Of a stretch of 64,000 bases of DNA, positions 8,551-16,680 are shown in pieces. The stretch's first letter is position 1. The number at the start of each line of letters is the position of its first letter. The notes beneath the pieces are model-generated. The model searched no databases, was not told the origin of the DNA, and worked only from the letters and a program-made list of their open reading frames with translations. Made by a program: the position numbers and the translations under genes. The stretch is from the NCBI RefSeq assembly GCF_001507435.1, contig NZ_LMWH01000278.1, forward strand, positions 186,001 to 250,000, written 5' to 3'. The stretch is from Streptomyces sp. NRRL F-5122. Lineage in GTDB: Bacteria > Actinomycetota > Actinomycetes > Streptomycetales > Streptomycetaceae.

Positions 8551-9032
8551 GACTGCCTCCACTCGACGACGCGGCGGGTCAGGTTGGCCCCGCTCCACAC
8601 AGCCGCCAGCGCCGCCAGCATGGTGGCGGCCAGGTAGAGAAGCCCGAGGGGAGCATGGCCGCCGTCGACCAGGCGCTGGATGTCCACCGCGTAGGTGGAA
8701 AAGGTGGTGAAGCCGCCCAGGACGCCGGTGCCGAAGAAGGGCCTGACCAGCCGGTGAGCCGCCCACACATCAGTGATGATCACCATGAAGACACCGATGA
8801 CGGCGCAGCCGATGACGTTCACCCAGAACGTCGTCCAGGGAAACGCCCCCGGCGCGGTCGGCCACAGCAGAGCCGCCCCGTAGCGGGCGCAGGCGCCGAT
8901 GGCACCGCCGACGGCTACGGCCGCGATGACCGGCCACTGTCCTCGGCGCAGCTCACGCCGCTGCGCGGGCACACGTAGATCGACGTCCGGATCGGTGGGT
9001 TCGTTGATCACGTCGGATCGGGCCTCTCCCAT
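8547..9032 (-). CDS. crcB: CrcB/FluC fluoride exporter, first subunit
   Basis: A 161-residue Fluc-family protein with a soluble N-terminal tail of about 30 residues followed by four membrane helices. Motifs: [20 protein letters not shown] (pore Asn), [18 protein letters not shown] lies six bases before the ATG. It heads the crcB-DUF190-crcB operon. No fluoride riboswitch was found in the 100 bases upstream, so regulation must be otherwise. The longer N-terminus compared with the partner fits a two-subunit channel made of non-identical halves. Confidence 0.92.
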   Translation of the reverse strand: MGEARSDVINEPTDPDVDLRVPAQRRELRRGQWPVIAAVAVGGAIGACARYGAALLWPTAPGAFPWTTFWVNVIGCAVIGVFMVIITDVWAAHRLVRPFFGTGVLGGFTTFSTYAVDIQRLVDGGHAPLGLLYLAATMLAALAAVWSGANLTRRVVEWRQS

Positions 9033-9383
9033 ACAGGTCTCCTACTCGCACAGCGCCGGGCATGCCCAGGACGCACTCGATTGCAAGCAGGGACCGTTGG
9101 CAGCGACGTCACCGCGGTTGGGTACGGCGGGCCCCACCGCCGTGCGGCCCATGGGGCCGCTGTTGCCACCAGGGTAACGTGACGTGGCGGCGTCGCTCGA
9201 CAGGACCCCCGAATCCCGCCGCGGAGATGCCTTGGGCCACGACCGGCGCCCTTTGAGGGGATCGCGTCGGCGCGGGACACTGGCCGTAGGACGTGGATCG
9301 TGACGAAGGCCTGCCGCAATCGCGTCCCCGAAGCACTGACGGCCTCTACGCGGACCAGGACCTGGTGACCGGAGGAGGTGGCG

Positions 9384-9878
9384 ATGCCCAGGATCGCCAT
9401 AACGGTGGACGCGACCGTCGCGAGCACGATCCGGCGCGACGAGGGGATCTCCGGGCCTTCCGCGGACCTCGAGCCGCAGGCGCACGGAACAGGCGGCTGG
9501 CCGGTGGGACACGGTTCCGTCGTGAACACACTCGGTGACGACGGCCGACCCCTCGAAGCGCTGGTGCTGATGTGCGAACCGGCGCTCCCTGATGACGACC
9601 TTCAAGCCCGGCCTGTCGCGACACTCCACCTCTCGACGCCGGGGCGCGCGGTGAACGAGGTGCTCTGTGTCGCCGAAGCCCCCTGCTTCGGTGACCTCGC
9701 GGACACCCACGACCTTCCTCGCTGGCACGCGGAACCCGGAGCATGGGCCGAGGCGCTCGCCCGGCTCACTCCTGGCCGCACCTATCAGGTAGCCGGATGC
9801 GGGCCGGCCCGGGAAACCGAGGAACTGCTCTCCGCGGCCCGCCACTGCTACCTGCGGCTCACCGGCTGCCTCGAATGA
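9384..9878 (+). CDS. Uncharacterised protein
   Basis: A 164-residue protein starting MPRIAITVDATVAS, chosen at ATG 9384 because GGAGGAGG lies five bases before it; an in-frame GTG at 9378 is inside that site. I do not recognise the family. It has no membrane segment or signal peptide. The C-terminal half is better ordered (L-H-L-S-T-P-G-R-A-V-N-E-V and L-T-P-G-R-T-Y-Q-V-A-G-C-G) and looks like a small alpha/beta domain. The GNAT gene starts 118 bp downstream on the same strand. Codon use is typical of the neighbourhood, which supports a real gene. Confidence 0.6.
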   Translation: MPRIAITVDATVASTIRRDEGISGPSADLEPQAHGTGGWPVGHGSVVNTLGDDGRPLEALVLMCEPALPDDDLQARPVATLHLSTPGRAVNEVLCVAEAPCFGDLADTHDLPRWHAEPGAWAEALARLTPGRTYQVAGCGPARETEELLSAARHCYLRLTGCLE

Positions 9879-9995
9879 GAGCCCTCCTGGTGCCGGCGTG
9901 TCCCCGCTGTGAACCGGATGCTCACGATCGACCTCGGGTGTGCCCACCGGCGGTGCCCGAAGCGACCACGACGGGCCCGACCATAGGATCTGCAC

Positions 9996-10796
9996 ATGAA
10001 CGCCGATCTCCTCGAGCCGTCGCGTGTGGACGCCGCAGCGCGGGCCTGGGGCGCCGCACTGCTGCACATCGCCGGCGCCGACCCCCGCATGCGCCGGGAG
10101 GCCGGCCGGGACGAGACATGGATGGTCGTCACGGGCAGCCCCGCGCCCTCCGTCAACGGAGTCTTCTGCCTCGCCCGTGTCCCGGCGCCTGACCAGGTCG
10201 AACTCCTCGCCGACCGGGCGGCGAGGACGGCGGCGCAGTACGCGGGACCGGTGTCCTGGTCGGTCCAGGTGCGGTCCCACCCCGCAGAGGCGATCGTGAG
10301 GACGGCAGCCACACACGGTCTCACGGCGCAGTCCTGGGAGCCCTTCATGGTGCGCGACCTCGAGGCCGCACCGCACAGCGCACCGTCCGACTCTCCGCTG
10401 CGGATACGAGCCGTCAACGGTACGGAAGCCGACCTCTATGCCGCCACGCTGGGCGCAGGCTTCCAGGCACCCAAGGAGATCTTCACCCCCCTGTTCACAG
10501 CGGCCGTGCTGGACGCCCCCGGGATCACCGCCTACCTCGGCGAGGTCGACGGCATCCCCGTGGCCACGGGGATGGGCATCCTCCTCGACGGCCATATCGG
10601 CGTCTTCAACATCTCGACCGCGGCGGCGCACCGCAAGCGGGGGTACGGGGCCCTGATCACCGAGCACGTGGTGCGCCAGGGCCATCACCAGGGCGCGCGC
10701 ACCGCATACCTGCGCGCCAGCGACATGGCGGTGTCCGTGTACGCATCGCTCGGCTTCACCGTCGCCGAACACTGGACGTACCTCACCGCACCCTGA
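9996..10796 (+). CDS. GNAT-family N-acetyltransferase
   Basis: A 266-residue protein with two GNAT-like halves. The N-terminal half (1-120) is degenerate, while the C-terminal half has the acetyl-CoA pyrophosphate loop A-A-A-H-R-K-R-G-Y-G-A-L (about 208-219) followed by a V-Y-A-S-L-G-F-T strand and helix, the standard end of the fold. It would transfer an acetyl group from acetyl-CoA to an unknown amine. It is co-oriented with the gene before and the ABC gene after, but gaps of over 100 bp argue against one operon. Start ATG 9996 is the only reasonable choice. Confidence 0.82.
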   Translation: MNADLLEPSRVDAAARAWGAALLHIAGADPRMRREAGRDETWMVVTGSPAPSVNGVFCLARVPAPDQVELLADRAARTAAQYAGPVSWSVQVRSHPAEAIVRTAATHGLTAQSWEPFMVRDLEAAPHSAPSDSPLRIRAVNGTEADLYAATLGAGFQAPKEIFTPLFTAAVLDAPGITAYLGEVDGIPVATGMGILLDGHIGVFNISTAAAHRKRGYGALITEHVVRQGHHQGARTAYLRASDMAVSVYASLGFTVAEHWTYLTAP

Positions 10797-11255
10797 CCGA
10801 CGGGCGCCGGATCCCGGCGACTCAAGAGCTCGGTCACCGAGTACGTTCTTCGACGGCCGACGGTGACAAGGAACTCGAGGCGGCGAGCGAACGTGGCGGC
10901 TCGGCTCGGGTCCTCACCACCGTCCGTTCGGCCGGCGACCACTCCTCGCCAAGTACCTGTATCCGCACCGGGGGTTGAAGAGCCGGGTGCGGTCCGCGTC
11001 CGGTGGACCTCCGGCCCGCCGGAACACTCCGCCACGGCCCCACTGGTCCCCTGGGCATCGCTCCGGCGTTTCGGCCACCCCCTCGTGCGGCAACTCCCCG
11101 TCGGATCCTGGGTCCATGCCGCCTACACGGGCCCGTTTTCGCTTCTCCATGCGGATTTCGAGCCGACCGAAATACGTGTGTTCGAGTCGAGGGCCGGTTT
11201 CGTTGACCTCGATGTCGCCGCAGCGCGTCCTCGACATCGATCCGGAGGAGCCCCA
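10797..11255 (+). other. Long leader upstream of the ABC transporter
   Basis: The ABC transporter frame stays open leftward to 10863, but the translated 131 residues (Arg/Pro/Gly-rich, no domain) do not look like protein, while a strong ribosome site precedes TTG at 11256. I therefore treat this as non-coding. A short CGCCGG/CCGGCG hairpin at 10805-10819 could end the GNAT transcript. Confidence 0.45.
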
Positions 11256-13145
11256 TTGGCCTCGACAGAAACCGCACACGACCAGGCCGGCAGTGTCCCC
11301 CCACCACCGCCCGCCGAGATCACATACACCGGTGAGTACTCGATCAACCCGCTCGGTGAGGCATCGTTCGGCAAACTGTGCGCGCAGATCCCGACCGTGC
11401 TGCGCCGCATCGTACGTATGGCCTGGCGCATCGACCGCACAGCCGTGGCCCTGCTGCTGGCCTGCCCGGTACTCGTCGGCGTCGCCGCCGCGGTCCTCCT
11501 GGCTGCGACCGCTCGGGCCATGCACCCCCTCCTCACGGACGGAACGGTCACCGACCGATTGCACCAGGCAGCCCCCGCACTCATGGTCGTCGGGGTCGCC
11601 GCGGGCCTCGCGCGCATCGCCGGCACCGTCGCGACCTATGCCGAACGACGCATCACGCCGCGTCTGACGACCGAGACGGACACGGCCCTGGTGGAAGCGG
11701 TCTGCCGTGTCGAGGCCTCCGCACACACCGTCGACGGCTTCTCCGATCGTCAGGAAGCCGCGGAGATGGGCGTCATCCGCACCCACGTCATGGTCACCGA
11801 CGCTCAGCGCTTCCTGTCCGCGCTCGTGAAGATGGTCACCGCCTCAGCGGCGATCTCCGTGCTCAACCCCCTGCTGCTTCCGCTGCTCCTGCTCGCCGTG
11901 CTCCCCGCCGGTGTCGGCGCGATCCTGACCGCGCGGGTGGACTACGAGATCCACTACGCCAACGTGGCCGACCGCAACGTGCGCGGCATGATGCGCTGGT
12001 GGTCCACCACCCCGAAGTACGGCGACGAGGTCCGTGCGAACTCGATGACGGACTATCTCGTGTTCTGGTACCGGTCCCTGTCCGAGCGCTGCGACACCCG
12101 CACACTGGCCGCCGCGCCCCGCACCCTGCGCATCGGCCTGCTGTCCTCGCTGGCCGCCGGGGTGTTCCTCGTCGCCACATGGGGCGCGCTGGCGTGGCTG
12201 GCGGTGACGGGCAGGATCGCACTCGCCCTGGCCGCGACCGCGGTCGTCGCCGTACAGACGACACTGGCCGCCCTCTCCCAAGTGATCATCAACGGCGCTG
12301 CCCTCTTCCACACCAGCCTCTACCTGACCGACATGCAGGCCTTCCTCGACGACGCGTCCGCACGCGCCCCGAGGCGCGGCTCGTCCCAAGTCGACGCGCC
12401 GGTGGCCGAGATCCGCCTGGAGGAGGCCGTCTACCGGTACCCGGGCAAGGACAAACCCGCCGTCGCCGGCGTCTCGCTCACGCTGCGCCGCGGTGACATC
12501 CTCGCGGTCGTCGGCGCCAACGGCTCCGGCAAGTCCACGCTCACGCGACTGATCACCGGGATCTACCTGGCCGACAAGGGCCGTGTCACCTGGAACGGCA
12601 TGGACCTCGCCGAGGTCGACCCGCAATCCGTCTGGACACAGACCGGGCTCGTCCCGCAGATCTTCGCGCAGTGGCCGCTGCGTGTGCGGGAGAACATCAC
12701 CCTGGGACAACCCCGCACCCACCACGACGACCCCGTATGGGAAGCCGTCGACGCCGTCGGCCTGCGCGAGGCGATCCAGGATCTCCCCACCGGCCTGGAC
12801 ACCCTCCTCGCCCGCGAGATCTTCGGCGGTGCCGAACTCTCCGGCGGGCAGTGGCAGCGCATCGCCTGCTCCCGTGCGCTGTACCGGCGTCCGCCCCTGC
12901 TCATCCTGGACGAGCCCACCTCACAGATGGACCCGCGTGGAGAGCACCGCGTCTTCGAGCGGATCAAGGAGATCGCCTCCGACCGCATCACCATCGTCGT
13001 CACACACCGCCTGGAGAACACCAAACTCGCCGACCACATCGTCGTCCTCGAACACGGCCGCATCACCGAACAAGGCCGCTACGACGACCTCGTCCACGCC
13101 GGAGGCCTCTTCGCCGAACTCCTCGCCCTGTCCAGCGATCGCTGA
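11256..13145 (+). CDS. ABC transporter, fused membrane and ATPase domains (exporter type), TTG start
   Basis: A 629-residue half-transporter. TTG at 11256 follows GGAGGAG by six bases. Residues about 55-330 form the six-helix membrane domain; the ATPase follows, with Walker A G-A-N-G-S-G-K-S-T at about 420, signature L-S-G-G-Q-W-Q-R at about 528, Walker B L-L-I-L-D-E-P and switch His in V-V-T-H-R. The layout is that of homodimeric exporters of peptides, lipids or drugs. No second half-transporter, lanthipeptide or peptidase gene is adjacent, so it probably acts as a homodimer on an unknown substrate. It ends about 130 bp before the BlaI-type box of terB. Confidence 0.85.
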   Translation: MASTETAHDQAGSVPPPPPAEITYTGEYSINPLGEASFGKLCAQIPTVLRRIVRMAWRIDRTAVALLLACPVLVGVAAAVLLAATARAMHPLLTDGTVTDRLHQAAPALMVVGVAAGLARIAGTVATYAERRITPRLTTETDTALVEAVCRVEASAHTVDGFSDRQEAAEMGVIRTHVMVTDAQRFLSALVKMVTASAAISVLNPLLLPLLLLAVLPAGVGAILTARVDYEIHYANVADRNVRGMMRWWSTTPKYGDEVRANSMTDYLVFWYRSLSERCDTRTLAAAPRTLRIGLLSSLAAGVFLVATWGALAWLAVTGRIALALAATAVVAVQTTLAALSQVIINGAALFHTSLYLTDMQAFLDDASARAPRRGSSQVDAPVAEIRLEEAVYRYPGKDKPAVAGVSLTLRRGDILAVVGANGSGKSTLTRLITGIYLADKGRVTWNGMDLAEVDPQSVWTQTGLVPQIFAQWPLRVRENITLGQPRTHHDDPVWEAVDAVGLREAIQDLPTGLDTLLAREIFGGAELSGGQWQRIACSRALYRRPPLLILDEPTSQMDPRGEHRVFERIKEIASDRITIVVTHRLENTKLADHIVVLEHGRITEQGRYDDLVHAGGLFAELLALSSDR

Positions 13146-13270
13146 CCCTCGGCACCACCGCGGCCGGTGCCGGAGGCGGCGCGGTCGCGGCCGAAATCGT
13201 CGACGCAGTGGGCGACTTCCCGAAAGACATACCGAGAGCGAAGGCGGACCCGGAATCGACCTGTCGCCCC

Positions 13271-13297
13271 TTGCAAGCTTCTACAAAAATGTAGAAT
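13271..13297 (+). promoter_or_regulatory. BlaI/MecI-type operator within the terB promoter
   Basis: TTCTACA-AAAA-TGTAGAA (13279-13296) is a perfect 7-bp inverted repeat containing TACA-N4-TGTA, the kind of core bound by BlaI/MecI repressors. A -10-like TAGAAT (13292-13297) overlaps its right arm, and TTGCAA (13271-13276) could be the -35. A BlaI-family gene lies 1.5 kb away and a near-identical box is at 15593-15610. Confidence 0.65.
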
Positions 13298-13299
13298 CA

Positions 13300-13335
13300 C
13301 GGGAGTCCGGGCTGCGCATGCGGCACGGACTCCCG
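13300..13335 (+). promoter_or_regulatory. Hairpin at the presumed 5' end of the terB transcript
   Basis: CGGGAGTCCG (13300-13309) and CGGACTCCCG (13326-13335) form a perfect 10-bp stem with a 16-base loop. If the promoter call is right, transcription starts at about 13304, so the stem would sit at the very 5' end of the mRNA, where it could protect the message. There is no T-tract, so it is not an obvious terminator. Confidence 0.5.
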
Positions 13336-13354
13336 TTCGAGACCTGGAGCGCTC

Positions 13355-13810
13355 ATGGCCCTGTGGGACCGCATCAAGGAATCCGCTGCCACCATGCAGA
13401 CCCAACTGGTGGCGAAGAAGAACGATCTGAAGAGTGGCGCCTTCCGCGACGCATCCATGGCGATGTGCGCGCTCGTCGCGGCCGCGGACGGCACCATCGA
13501 CCCGTCGGAGCGGCAGCGCGTCGCCCAGCTCATCGCCAGCAACGAGGTGCTGCAGAACTTCCCCGCCGACGACCTGCGCCGTCGTTTCGAGGACAACCTC
13601 GCCAAGCTCACCGCCGACTTCGCCTTGGGCAAGGTCAGCGTGCTGCAGGAGATCGCCAAGGCGAAGAAGAAGCCCGCCGAGGCCCGTGCCGTCATCCAGA
13701 TCGGCATCGTCATCGGCGGCGCCGACGGCGACTTCGACAAGGACGAGCAGGCCATCGTCCGCGAGGCGTGCTTCACCCTCGACCTTCCGCCGCACGAGTT
13801 CGATCTGTAG
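13355..13810 (+). CDS. terB: TerB-family tellurite-resistance protein
   Basis: A 151-residue all-helical protein matching the TerB family. It has the paired acidic loops A-A-A-D-G-T-I-D-P-S-E-R (about 46-57) and G-A-D-G-D-F-D-K-D-E (about 126-135), which carry the conserved Asp/Glu metal-binding residues of TerB. GGAG precedes the ATG. It is alone in its unit; the usual partners terD/terZ/terC are not in the window. The BlaI-type palindrome over its promoter suggests derepression together with tatA and the channel gene in response to the M56/BlaI system. The cellular role is probably envelope or metal stress rather than tellurite specifically. Confidence 0.88.
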   Translation: MALWDRIKESAATMQTQLVAKKNDLKSGAFRDASMAMCALVAAADGTIDPSERQRVAQLIASNEVLQNFPADDLRRRFEDNLAKLTADFALGKVSVLQEIAKAKKKPAEARAVIQIGIVIGGADGDFDKDEQAIVREACFTLDLPPHEFDL

Positions 13811-13830
13811 CCGCGAGGCGTCCTCGACAT

Positions 13831-13859
13831 GAGCCGTGCCGCCTCGAGCGGCACGGCTC
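13831..13859. terminator. Bidirectional hairpin between terB and the M56 gene
   Basis: GAGCCGTGCCGC (13831-13842) and GCGGCACGGCTC (13848-13859) form a perfect 12-bp stem with the loop CTCGA, between two convergent genes whose stops lie within 25 bp. Confidence 0.8.
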
Positions 13860-13864
13860 GTCTG

Positions 13865-14797
13865 CTACAAGGGCGTGGCCGCCTTGAGCACGAGGAACAG
13901 GGTGACGGCGGAGTTCGCCGACGACAGCGCGGACGCCATGGTGCCCGCTGCGGCGGTCCACACCGCCAGGCCCACCGCGGTGAAGACGGGCGGCCAGGCA
14001 TGCACGGTGGGAGGCGGCCCGAGCAGCGCGGCCACCCGGCGCGGGACGGGACCGGCCGAGGCCACTCCGGCCAGAGTCGGCGCAGGGGCACCCCGCGAGA
14101 CCAGCGCCGCCCTGCCGATCGTCTGCGCCATCACCCGACGACTTCCCAGCCGGGCCGCAGCTTCCTCGTCCGCCCACCGCTCCACGGTGTAGGACACCGC
14201 CGTACACAGCGGCCGAAGAAACCGGTTCGCCTGCGCCGCCAACTGCACCACCAGCAGGAACCGGTGATGGTGACCGGTCAGATGTACCCGCTCGTGGGCG
14301 AAGAGCGCTCGCCGCTGCTGCCCGTTCAGGGTGGCGAGCATGGCCGTGGACACCACGACCCGGCCCCGCCGGCCCCCGGGCAGCGCATACGCATAGGGCA
14401 CCTCGTCCGGCAGCACCGCCACCGACTTCCTCGGCAGCCCGGCGAGCGCCTCTTCGGCCCGCCGCCGGACCCGGTGGTGGCGCCAGAGCACTCGCGAACA
14501 GGCGGCCATGACGACGAACAGGGCGGGAATGGCGGCCGTTCCCGCGACTTCGTCACAGGGGACGGCATCACGGACCTCCTCGTCCGACCAGCCGTCCGGC
14601 AGCGGGTTGCCCGGCAGTTGGGCGGTGCCCACCACCATCAGCAGCGCGAGGCACACCGTGCTGCACAGGGCCAGGACCCCCGCCGCCACCGACAACAGCC
14701 ATGTCGCGGTCCGCGGATGCAGATGCTGCTCGGCCAACCGCGCCACCGGCCAGGCCGTCAACGGCAGCACCAGGGGCAGGAAGACGAACACCCCCAT
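13865..14797 (-). CDS. M56-family (BlaR1/MecR1-like) membrane metallopeptidase
   Basis: A 310-residue integral membrane protease. Helices lie near residues 1-18, 33-58, 88-105 and at the C-terminus. The zinc motif H-E-R-V-H (HExxH) falls at about residues 168-172 in L-F-A-H-E-R-V-H-L-T-G-H-H-H, and the third ligand Glu is in V-E-R-W-A-D-E-E-A-A. It lacks the extracellular penicillin-binding sensor of BlaR1, as most actinobacterial M56 proteins do. Its stop-to-start distance to the upstream blaI gene is only 6 bp, so the pair is one operon. In this family the protease cleaves or inactivates the BlaI repressor when the membrane signal arrives. The signal is unknown here. Confidence 0.9.
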   Translation of the reverse strand: MGVFVFLPLVLPLTAWPVARLAEQHLHPRTATWLLSVAAGVLALCSTVCLALLMVVGTAQLPGNPLPDGWSDEEVRDAVPCDEVAGTAAIPALFVVMAACSRVLWRHHRVRRRAEEALAGLPRKSVAVLPDEVPYAYALPGGRRGRVVVSTAMLATLNGQQRRALFAHERVHLTGHHHRFLLVVQLAAQANRFLRPLCTAVSYTVERWADEEAAARLGSRRVMAQTIGRAALVSRGAPAPTLAGVASAGPVPRRVAALLGPPPTVHAWPPVFTAVGLAVWTAAAGTMASALSSANSAVTLFLVLKAATPL

Positions 14798-14803
14798 GAG
14801 GCT

Positions 14804-15184
14804 TCAGACTTCTCCTTCCGGACCCAGCAACTGCCGCAGGAGACGCTCGTCATCGGGCTCCAGGGAGGTCACGAAGCGGGCCAGCACGGCCTCCCGGTCG
14901 CTCTCGCCGTCGAGCAGCTTGCGCATCTTGCGTGCGGCGAGCCCGGCCTGGTCCGAGACCGGCGTCCACACAAAGGACCGCCCCGCCCGTTCCCGGGTCA
15001 CCGCCCCCTTGTCCAGCAATCGCGTCAGGATGGTCACCACGGTCGTGTAGGCCAGGTCTCCGCCGAGACGCTCCTGCACCCAGCCTGCGGGCGCCGGGCC
15101 GCGCGCCTCACGCAGGGCCGACAGGACCAGCCCTTCCAGCTCACCCTGCCCCCGCCGCCGGGGACGCTGTCGCCGGTCGCTCAC
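14804..15184 (-). CDS. blaI: BlaI/MecI-family transcriptional repressor
   Basis: A 126-residue winged-helix repressor beginning at GTG 15184, with GAGAGGAC just upstream. Residues 14-80 form the DNA-binding domain (G-E-L-E-G-L-V-L-S-A-L-R, T-T-V-V-T-I-L-T-R-L-L-D-K-G wing helix); the C-terminal helices (85-126) make the dimer. It precedes and is co-transcribed with the M56 peptidase gene. Two palindromes with the CTACA-N4-TGTAG core (13279-13296 and 15595-15608) are its likely targets, plus perhaps a half-site in its own promoter (15219-15233). The regulon would include terB, tatA and the ion channel gene. Confidence 0.92.
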   Translation of the reverse strand: MSDRRQRPRRRGQGELEGLVLSALREARGPAPAGWVQERLGGDLAYTTVVTILTRLLDKGAVTRERAGRSFVWTPVSDQAGLAARKMRKLLDGESDREAVLARFVTSLEPDDERLLRQLLGPEGEV

Positions 15185-15218
15185 GTCCTCTCCCTTCCGC
15201 CGGTCACCACGCCACAGG

Positions 15219-15233
15219 CTGTAGATCGTAGAG
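15219..15233 (-). promoter_or_regulatory. Possible degenerate BlaI half-site in the blaI promoter
   Basis: CTGTAGATCGTAGAG contains one TGTAG half of the operator 35 bp upstream of the blaI start, without a well-matched second half. Weak autoregulation is possible. The call is tentative. Confidence 0.3.
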
Positions 15234-15311
15234 CCCCCGGGCGCACCTTCCGCCGAGCAACAGGAACCAACTCCACGTCATCCGGCCGCGTCGGTCCAGT
15301 CGGCCGCAGTG

Positions 15312-15533
15312 TCAGTCCCGAGTGGGCCGGTCGTCGCGGCGCAGAACGGTGCCTTCGACGACCCGTCCGGCGTCCGACGCTTCAGCGGGCTCCTGTTCCT
15401 TCAGCGCCCTGGCTTCGCTCTTGAAGATCCGTGTGGCCTTGCCCGCGGAACGCGTCAATTCGGGCAGCTTCTTCACCCCGAGTACGACGACCACCACGAG
15501 GAGCACAAGCGCCAGCTCACTCAGGCCGAACAT
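15312..15533 (-). CDS. tatA: TatA/E-type twin-arginine translocase subunit
   Basis: A 73-residue protein beginning M-F-G-L-S-E-L-A at ATG 15533, with GGGAG eight bases upstream; an earlier in-frame start at 15581 would add 16 unlikely residues. One transmembrane helix (L-A-L-V-L-L-V-V-V-V-V-L) is followed by the G-x-K-K-L-P-E-L hinge and an amphipathic helix (S-A-G-K-A-T-R-I-F-K-S-E), exactly as in TatA/TatE. It is a stand-alone paralogue, not linked to tatBC. The divergent channel gene and the BlaI-type box at 15593-15610 lie upstream, so it is probably induced under cell-envelope stress. Confidence 0.88.
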   Translation of the reverse strand: MFGLSELALVLLVVVVVLGVKKLPELTRSAGKATRIFKSEARALKEQEPAEASDAGRVVEGTVLRRDDRPTRD

Positions 15534-15592
15534 CAGATCAACTCCCTCTCCGCGAACGGCGACCGGCCAGCACATCGACACGGACCGCTGCC

Positions 15593-15610
15593 TACTACAT
15601 TACTGTAGAA
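15593..15610. promoter_or_regulatory. BlaI/MecI-type operator between tatA and the channel gene
   Basis: TACTACA-TTAC-TGTAGAA repeats the arms of the box at 13279-13296 with one mismatch (core CTACA-N4-TGTAG at 15595-15608). It lies 60 bp upstream of tatA and about 100 bp upstream of the divergent channel gene, so one repressor could control both. Confidence 0.6.
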
Positions 15611-15706
15611 GTCTTGCGCAGAGCGTGATCTCTCAACAAGCCCGCCTTCCGCCCGGATGGCCGGGAACAGTTTGCTGCACGGAGGAACACAGCGGGATGA
15701 CGGACG

Positions 15707-16372
15707 GTGCTCCGAGACTTCTTCCGCGACCCGTGGAACCTCTTCGACCTCGCCGTCGTACTGAGCACCTTCCTGCCCGTCGTCCGCGAGAACACCACGG
15801 TCCTGCGGCTGCTGCGACTGGCCCGCGTGCTGCGGACGGCCCGGTTCCTGCCCCAGCTCCGCATCGTCCTCGTCGCGGCCGCCCGCAGCCTGCCCGGCAC
15901 CGTCAGCTTCCTCCTCGTCGGCGCCCTGCTGCTGTATCTGTACGCGATGGTCGGCTGGGTCTTCTTCGCCCACCACGACCCGGAGCACTACGGCTCAGTC
16001 GGCCATGCAGCACTCACCCTGTTCCTGCTCATGACCCTCGACGGCATCACCGACGCCGTGCACGCGGGCCTCGAGGTCTCCCGCTGGAGCCTCCTCTACT
16101 ACGCCTCCTACGTCCTGCTCGCTTCCTTCGTCCTCGTCAACGTCCTCGTAGGAGTCGTACTGACCTCCCTCGAGGAAGCCCGCGACATGGAACAGGACCC
16201 TTCACCGCCGGCGCCTCGCCCGGAATCCGCCCCCATCGGGCAGCAGGCGCTGCTCGAGCGCGTCATAATCGCCCGCCGCGCCCTGAACGACCTCGAACGC
16301 GAGCTCGCCGGTACATCGCCGCCCTCACCCGCTGCGGACCGGGCCGCCCCGTCCCCTCGCGGGCACACGTAG
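15707..16372 (+). CDS. Voltage-gated ion channel, S3-S6 only (N-terminally shortened)
   Basis: A 221-residue product in the ion-transport superfamily. It opens directly at S3 (D-P-W-N-L-F-D-L-A-V-V-L), then S4 with arginines at three-residue spacing (R-L-L-R-L-A-R-V-L-R-T-A-R), S5, the pore helix and filter T-L-D-G-I-T-D, S6, and a cytoplasmic coiled-coil tail. S1-S2, about 60 residues, are missing: a TGA closes the frame three codons before GTG 15707. An ATG with GGAGG lies ten bases upstream at 15697, but in another frame, which hints at a deletion or shift that removed S1-S2. Function as a channel is doubtful. The BlaI-type box upstream suggests it once belonged to that regulon. Confidence 0.7.
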   Translation: MLRDFFRDPWNLFDLAVVLSTFLPVVRENTTVLRLLRLARVLRTARFLPQLRIVLVAAARSLPGTVSFLLVGALLLYLYAMVGWVFFAHHDPEHYGSVGHAALTLFLLMTLDGITDAVHAGLEVSRWSLLYYASYVLLASFVLVNVLVGVVLTSLEEARDMEQDPSPPAPRPESAPIGQQALLERVIIARRALNDLERELAGTSPPSPAADRAAPSPRGHT

Positions 16373-16680
16373 CCCGTGCGGGCAGATCCGCGGAGACCGC
16401 GACTCGGGCCGGGTGAGATAGATCACTCCAATGTCGACGCCACAGCTTCCGGGAGCCCGAGCCGCGTTGATCGATCGGCAGCGCCGGAAACCGCCGTACC
16501 AAGGTGTCGACGACGAAGCGGCACCTCCTCCGGCCCTCTCGCTCATGGGCCGCGGAGCCCGCTGCCGGCCGACGGTCTGCGGGTGGGCACCTTCGGTGGT
16601 TTCCGAGGCAGCCGTTAAGGTGGCATCAAGATTTTCCAAAGAGACGGTCAAGAACATCCGCTCGGACAGGAGGGGCAACC
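16373..16680 (+). other. Intergenic region upstream of the antiporter pair
   Basis: No gene is supported. It holds the leader of the cation antiporter operon, with a slightly A/T-richer stretch at about 16615-16645 that may contain the promoter. Confidence 0.35.

Noticed and set aside
9033..9130. Fluoride riboswitch upstream of the crcB operon
   Set aside because: I looked for the GGNGATGG start and the CTGATGA-like end on the minus strand and found neither.
10863..11255. N-terminal extension of the ABC transporter
   Set aside because: No ribosome site at 10863, low-complexity residues, and a strong site before TTG 11256.
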